Positions 59,936 through 64,000 of a stretch of 64,000 bases of DNA are shown here, one piece after another. This DNA comes from Bauldia sp965232525 (GTDB taxonomy: Bacteria; Pseudomonadota; Alphaproteobacteria; Rhizobiales; Kaistiaceae): NCBI RefSeq assembly GCF_965232525.1, contig NZ_OZ246980.1, positions 744,001 through 808,000 on the forward strand, written 5' to 3'. Each line of letters opens with the position of its first letter. Position 1 is the first letter of the stretch. A program made the position numbers and the translations under genes. The notes beneath the pieces were generated by a model. That model searched no databases. It had not been told where the DNA came from and saw only the letters and a program-made list of their open reading frames with translations.

Positions 59936-62740
59936 ATGGTCGGCCTCGGCACCCTAACCCGCAAGCTTTTCGGCACCTCCAACGACCGACGGGTCAAGGG
60001 CTATCAGCCCAGGGTCGATGCCATCAACGCTTTAGAGAAGGAGTTCTCGGCGCTCACCGATGACGAGCTCCGCGCCAAAACCGCGGAATTCCGCGGGCAA
60101 ATCGCTGATGGCGTCAAGATTGACGACCTGCTGATTCCCGCCTTCGCCGTCGTCCGCGAGGCCGCCAAGCGAACCCTCGGACAGCGTCACTACGACGTCC
60201 AGCTGATCGGCGGCATGGTGCTCCACGACGGCGCGATCGCCGAGATGAAGACCGGCGAGGGCAAGACTCTGGTGGCAACCGCGCCCGTCTACCTCAACGC
60301 GCTGTCCGGCAAGGGCGTCCACGTCGTCACCGTCAACGACTATCTCGCCAAGCGCGACGCTGACTGGATGAGCGCTGTCTACAATTTCCTCGGCCTGACT
60401 GTTGGCGTCATCGTTCACGGTCTCACCGACGAGGAGCGTCGTGACGCTTACCGGGCCGACATCACCTACGGCACCAACAACGAGTACGGCTTCGACTATC
60501 TTCGCGACAACATGAAACACGAACTGTCTGCGATGGTGCAGCGCGGACACAACTTCGCGATCGTCGACGAAGTCGATTCGATCCTGGTCGACGAGGCGCG
60601 CACACCACTGATCATCTCCGGCCCGCTGGAAGACCGTTCGGATCTCTACAATCAGATCGACACCTTCGCGCCGCTGCTCGAAGCCGATGACTACGAGATC
60701 GACGAGAAGACCCGTTCGGCGAGCTTCACCGACGCCGGCAACGAGAAACTCGAACAGATCCTGCGCGATGCCGACCTGCTGAAGGGCGACTCGCTCTACG
60801 ACGTCGAGAACGTCAGCGTCGTCCATCACATCAATCAGGCGCTGAGGGCGCACAAGCTGTTCCAGCGCGACAAGGACTACATCGTCCGCAACGGCGAGGT
60901 GGTGATCATCGACGAGTTCACCGGCCGGATGATGCCCGGTCGCCGCTACTCTGAGGGGCTGCACCAGGCGCTCGAGGCCAAGGAACACGTCAAGATCCAG
61001 CCGGAGAACCAGACCCTCGCCTCGGTCACTTTCCAGAACTATTTCCGCATGTACGACAAGCTCGCGGGCATGACCGGCACGGCCGCGACCGAGGCGGAGG
61101 AGTTCGGCAACATCTACGGCCTGGAGGTGGTCGAGATCCCCACCAACAAGCCGATGGTGCGCGTCGACGCCGACGACGAGGTCTACCGCACCGCCGACGA
61201 GAAGTTCAAAGCCATCCTCACCCTGATCGAGGACTGCAAATCCCGGGGCCAACCGGTCCTGGTCGGCACGACCTCGATCGAGAAGTCCGAGCGGCTGGCC
61301 GAAGCGCTGCGCAAACAGGGCTGGCAGCAACGCGACTTCTCCAAGCCGGAAGATATGGCCGCCCTGTTCGACAAGGACGCCATCCAGACCAAGGCGTTCA
61401 CCATCCTCAACGCCCGCTATCACGAGCAGGAAGCCCAGATCGTCGCCCAGGCCGGTGTGCCGGGCGCGGTCACCATCGCTACTAACATGGCCGGCCGCGG
61501 CACCGACATTCAGCTCGGCGGCAACGCCGACATGCGGGTCGCCCACGAGCTCAAGGACCTGGAGGAGGGCGAGGAACGCACCGCCCGGGAACAGGCAATC
61601 CGCGAGGAAGTCGAGACGCTGAAGAAGCAGGTGCTGTCACCCGACGTCGGCGGCCTGTTCATCATCGGCACCGAGCGCCACGAAAGCCGGCGGATCGACA
61701 ACCAGCTCCGCGGCCGATCGGGCCGACAGGGTGACCCCGGCAGCTCGCGCTTTTTCCTGTCGCTGGACGACGACCTGATGCGCATCTTCGGGTCCGATCG
61801 CATGGACGGCATGCTCCAGAAGCTCGGCCTCAAGGAGGACGAGGCGATCGTCCATCCGTGGATCAACCGGGCGCTGGAGAAGGCGCAGCAGAAGGTCGAG
61901 GCGCGCAACTTCGACGTCCGCAAGAACCTGCTGAAGTTCGACGATGTGATGAACGACCAGCGTCACGTCATCTTCGAGCAGCGTATTGACCTGATGGGTC
62001 AGGAGACGGTGACGGAGACCGTCGCGGACATGCGCCACGAGGTGATCGAAGACATGGTCCGGGAGCACATTCCGGAAAAGGCGTATCCCGAACAGTGGGA
62101 CACCAAAGGGCTGCAGGAAGGCGTCCAGAAGACCCTGAATCTTGAACTGCCGGTCGAGGACTGGGCCAAGGAAGAGGGGATCGCCGACGAGGAGGTGCGC
62201 ACCCGCATCACCCGCGCCGCCGACGAAATGGCGGCCCAGCGCGCAGTCCGCTTCACGCCGGAGATCATGCGCCAGGTCGAAAAGGCCGTACTTCTGCAGA
62301 CGCTCGACCACCTGTGGCGCGAGCATCTCGTCGTGCTCGACCACCTGCGCCAAGTGATCGGCTTCCGCGGCTACGCCCAGCGCGATCCGCTCAACGAGTA
62401 CAAGACCGAGTCGTTCGAGCTGTTCCAGGGCCTGCTGTCGCGGCTTCGCGAGGTGGTGACCAACCAGCTCATGCGGGTCGAGATCGTCCAGCGGCCGCCA
62501 CCACTTGCGCCCGAGGAAGACTTCGACACGTTGCAGGAAACCCATCTCGATCCGCAGACCGGCGAGAACGAGATGGCCGACGCCCCGGCCGAGCCGCAGT
62601 TCCTCCCCGCTCGTAGCAGCCGGGTCGCGGCCGCCCAGATCGATCCGGACGACCCGTCAACCTGGGGCAAGGTTCAGCGCAACGCCCCCTGCCCGTGCGG
62701 CTCGGGCAAGAAATACAAGCACTGCCACGGTCGCTACTAG
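59936..62740 (+). CDS. secA: Protein translocase ATPase SecA
   Basis: A 934-residue motor. Walker A lies in EMKTGEGKTLVAT, Walker B is in FAIVDEVDSILVDEARTPL, and the second nucleotide domain has TNMAGRGTDIQLGGN. The C-terminal zinc-binding tail PCPCGSGKKYKHCHGRY is complete, so SecB binding is likely. SecA drives preproteins through SecYEG. AAGGA lies 7 bases before the ATG at 59936; the in-frame extension to 59843 is not conserved-looking. Confidence 0.98.
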   Translation: MVGLGTLTRKLFGTSNDRRVKGYQPRVDAINALEKEFSALTDDELRAKTAEFRGQIADGVKIDDLLIPAFAVVREAAKRTLGQRHYDVQLIGGMVLHDGAIAEMKTGEGKTLVATAPVYLNALSGKGVHVVTVNDYLAKRDADWMSAVYNFLGLTVGVIVHGLTDEERRDAYRADITYGTNNEYGFDYLRDNMKHELSAMVQRGHNFAIVDEVDSILVDEARTPLIISGPLEDRSDLYNQIDTFAPLLEADDYEIDEKTRSASFTDAGNEKLEQILRDADLLKGDSLYDVENVSVVHHINQALRAHKLFQRDKDYIVRNGEVVIIDEFTGRMMPGRRYSEGLHQALEAKEHVKIQPENQTLASVTFQNYFRMYDKLAGMTGTAATEAEEFGNIYGLEVVEIPTNKPMVRVDADDEVYRTADEKFKAILTLIEDCKSRGQPVLVGTTSIEKSERLAEALRKQGWQQRDFSKPEDMAALFDKDAIQTKAFTILNARYHEQEAQIVAQAGVPGAVTIATNMAGRGTDIQLGGNADMRVAHELKDLEEGEERTAREQAIREEVETLKKQVLSPDVGGLFIIGTERHESRRIDNQLRGRSGRQGDPGSSRFFLSLDDDLMRIFGSDRMDGMLQKLGLKEDEAIVHPWINRALEKAQQKVEARNFDVRKNLLKFDDVMNDQRHVIFEQRIDLMGQETVTETVADMRHEVIEDMVREHIPEKAYPEQWDTKGLQEGVQKTLNLELPVEDWAKEEGIADEEVRTRITRAADEMAAQRAVRFTPEIMRQVEKAVLLQTLDHLWREHLVVLDHLRQVIGFRGYAQRDPLNEYKTESFELFQGLLSRLREVVTNQLMRVEIVQRPPPLAPEEDFDTLQETHLDPQTGENEMADAPAEPQFLPARSSRVAAAQIDPDDPSTWGKVQRNAPCPCGSGKKYKHCHGRY

Positions 62741-62750
62741 CTGGCCGGTG

Positions 62751-63626
62751 ATGAAGCCGTCGCGGCTTCTTGTTGTCGCCAATCCCGGCGCGTCGCGCGT
62801 CGGAGCCGGACTCGGCCCGGCGCTGACCACGCTGCTCGCGGCGGGAATCGATACTGACCTCCGCCATAGCAACAGCCGCGAGCACCTTTGCGCCCTGATC
62901 CGGGATGCCGACGCCGCCGTCGACGGGATCGTGATCGGCGGTGGCGACGGCACCATCAACAGCGCCCTGCCGGCCCTCATCGAGGCGGGCAAGCCGATCG
63001 GCATCCTGCCGCTCGGTACCGCCAACGACCTCGCCCGTACCCTGGCGATCTCGCCGGATCCGGTTAGCGCGGCGCGGACCATTGCCGGCGGACGCCGCAA
63101 GCGGATCGACGTCGGCCGGGTCAACGACGTCCATTTCGCCAACGTCGCCAGCATCGGCCTGTCGGTCGCCATCGCCGACGCCCAGGATCCCGAACTCAAG
63201 AAACAGCTCGGCACGCTGAGCTATGTCAGCGCGGTTCTCAAGACCATCGGCAGGACCGAACCGTTCAGTGCGACCATCACCTGCGACGGCCACGATGAGA
63301 CGGTCCGTGCCCTGCAGATCGCGGTCGGCAGCGGCGTGCACTATGGTGGCGGACTGAAGATAGCGCCGGACGCAGCGGTCGATGACGGGATGTTCGACGT
63401 CTACGCCATCGGGACGGCGCCGATCCCCGACCTGGTCGCGCTGGCGCCCGGCTTCCTCGACGGCGACTTCGGCGTCCGCGACAACGTGCGCACCTTCCGC
63501 GCCGCCGCCGTGCGGATCGACACCGAGACACCGATGGCGGTCAACACCGACGGCGAACTGATCACCGAAACGCCCGCGGTGTTCTCCATCTCGGCCGGAG
63601 CGTTGGAGGTCTTCACCGGCCGCTGA
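62751..63626 (+). CDS. Diacylglycerol kinase family lipid kinase
   Basis: A 291-residue enzyme. The nucleotide-binding motif VIGGGDGTINSAL lies at about residues 60-72 and ILPLGTANDLARTLAI follows. The C-terminal part has GGGLKIAPDAAVDDGMFDVY and VNTDGELI, all typical of the DAGK/YegS/LCB5 family. It phosphorylates a lipid alcohol, probably diacylglycerol or a sphingoid-type base. It starts 10 bases after secA and is likely cotranscribed. A GTG one codon earlier is an alternative start. Confidence 0.9.
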   Translation: MKPSRLLVVANPGASRVGAGLGPALTTLLAAGIDTDLRHSNSREHLCALIRDADAAVDGIVIGGGDGTINSALPALIEAGKPIGILPLGTANDLARTLAISPDPVSAARTIAGGRRKRIDVGRVNDVHFANVASIGLSVAIADAQDPELKKQLGTLSYVSAVLKTIGRTEPFSATITCDGHDETVRALQIAVGSGVHYGGGLKIAPDAAVDDGMFDVYAIGTAPIPDLVALAPGFLDGDFGVRDNVRTFRAAAVRIDTETPMAVNTDGELITETPAVFSISAGALEVFTGR

Positions 63627-63712
63627 ATCGGTGACACGTCCCGCCTTACCGAATGCGCCGCGAGCCTGCTATAGGCAGAACTCCGACCGGCCAGCGACCC
63701 ATCGAAGGCTTC

Positions 63713-64000
63713 ATGAATACCGACAACGCGATCCTGTTCGCCCTGTTCGCCGTGGTCTTCGCCATGATGATCTGGGGCCGGTTCCGCTACGACATTATCG
63801 CGTTCTCCGCTCTCATCATTGCCGCGATCGTCGGTGTCGTCCCCGCGAACGATGTCTTTTCCGGCTTCGGCCACCCGGCGACGATCATCGTCGCCATTGT
63901 GCTGGTGATCTCGCGCGGTCTGCTCAATTCCGGCGCGGTCAACTGGATCACCCGGGTGATCGCCGACGCCGGCCGCAGCCTCAGCGCGCATATCGCGGTG
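63713..64000 (+). CDS. SLC13/DASS-type transporter, N-terminal part (partial)
   Basis: Only the first 96 codons are in the window. They read MNTDNAILFALFAVVFAMMI, then RYDIIAFSALIIAAIVGVVP, GFGHPATIIVAIVLVISRGL and LNSGAVNWITR, giving three membrane segments. GFGHPATI is the mark of the SLC13 sodium/sulfate symporter-like group with TrkA-C domains (SLC13-type permeases). The substrate could be sulfate, phosphate or a dicarboxylate. It starts 86 bases after the lipid kinase stop. Confidence 0.85.
   Translation, partial: MNTDNAILFALFAVVFAMMIWGRFRYDIIAFSALIIAAIVGVVPANDVFSGFGHPATIIVAIVLVISRGLLNSGAVNWITRVIADAGRSLSAHIAV

Overview
The window is a GC-rich chromosomal segment from an alphaproteobacterium. 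The main evidence is the rRNA operon in the order 16S, tRNA-Ile, tRNA-Ala, 23S, 5S, the gene order prfA-prmC-DUF4167-clpB, the hisB-DUF2628-hisH-...-hisA-hisF-hisE-coaA cluster, and the DUF1178, DUF2461 and NDUFAF5-like methyltransferase genes. I cannot fix the order from sequence alone; Rhodospirillales or Hyphomicrobiales would both fit. Nearly every protein has high-GC codon use, so most long antisense reading frames are artefacts.

Layout. 1-5209: histidine biosynthesis (hisB 3' end, hisH, hisA, hisF, hisE) and pantothenate kinase. The run is interrupted between hisH and hisA by a small antisense HTH-like gene, a possible structured RNA with a terminator, and a membrane protein gene. 5224-8502: an SDR oxidoreductase, alanine dehydrogenase, and DUF2461 and MmcQ/YjbR-like proteins. 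8573-22451: a reductive pyrimidine (or hydantoin) catabolism locus. It holds a THI5/NMT1-type ABC importer (binding protein, two permeases, ATPase), a NUDIX hydrolase, dihydropyrimidinase, a beta-ureidopropionase-type amidohydrolase, an omega-amino acid:pyruvate aminotransferase, an acylating semialdehyde dehydrogenase and a RutR-like TetR regulator. Read together they would import a pyrimidine-like compound, open the dihydropyrimidine ring, remove the carbamoyl group, transaminate beta-alanine and turn the semialdehyde into acetyl-CoA or propionyl-CoA. The first enzyme, dihydropyrimidine dehydrogenase, is not in the window.

Inside this locus are seven copies of a two-hairpin palindromic repeat in two clusters (17.5-18.2 kb and 21.4-21.8 kb). 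The second hairpin has stems that change in a compensating way and a triloop that is G-N-A in all seven copies. A DUF559 (Vsr-like) nuclease gene lies between two inverted copies, and its last 18 codons and stop are made of the repeat. This is the most unusual signal in the window.

22636-32681: an accessory stretch with an MFS exporter, a methyltransferase divergent from a LysR regulator with a perfect inverted repeat between them, an SDR-AraC pair, an EEP-family phosphodiesterase, a glutaredoxin fusion, a possible Tat-exported protein, an enolase-superfamily dehydratase and a small secreted protein with eight cysteines. 33031-38610: the complete rRNA operon on the minus strand with a recognisable promoter.

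38819-64000: mostly housekeeping genes. These are an M23 peptidase, a nucleotidyltransferase-like/sulfotransferase pair, clpB, DUF4167, prmC-prfA, ptsP, lysC, ubiG, an SDR, DUF1178, a nitrilase-family amidase, comF, an NDUFAF5-like methyltransferase, a NUDIX protein, argJ, a parvulin-type isomerase, secA, a lipid kinase and the start of an SLC13-type transporter.
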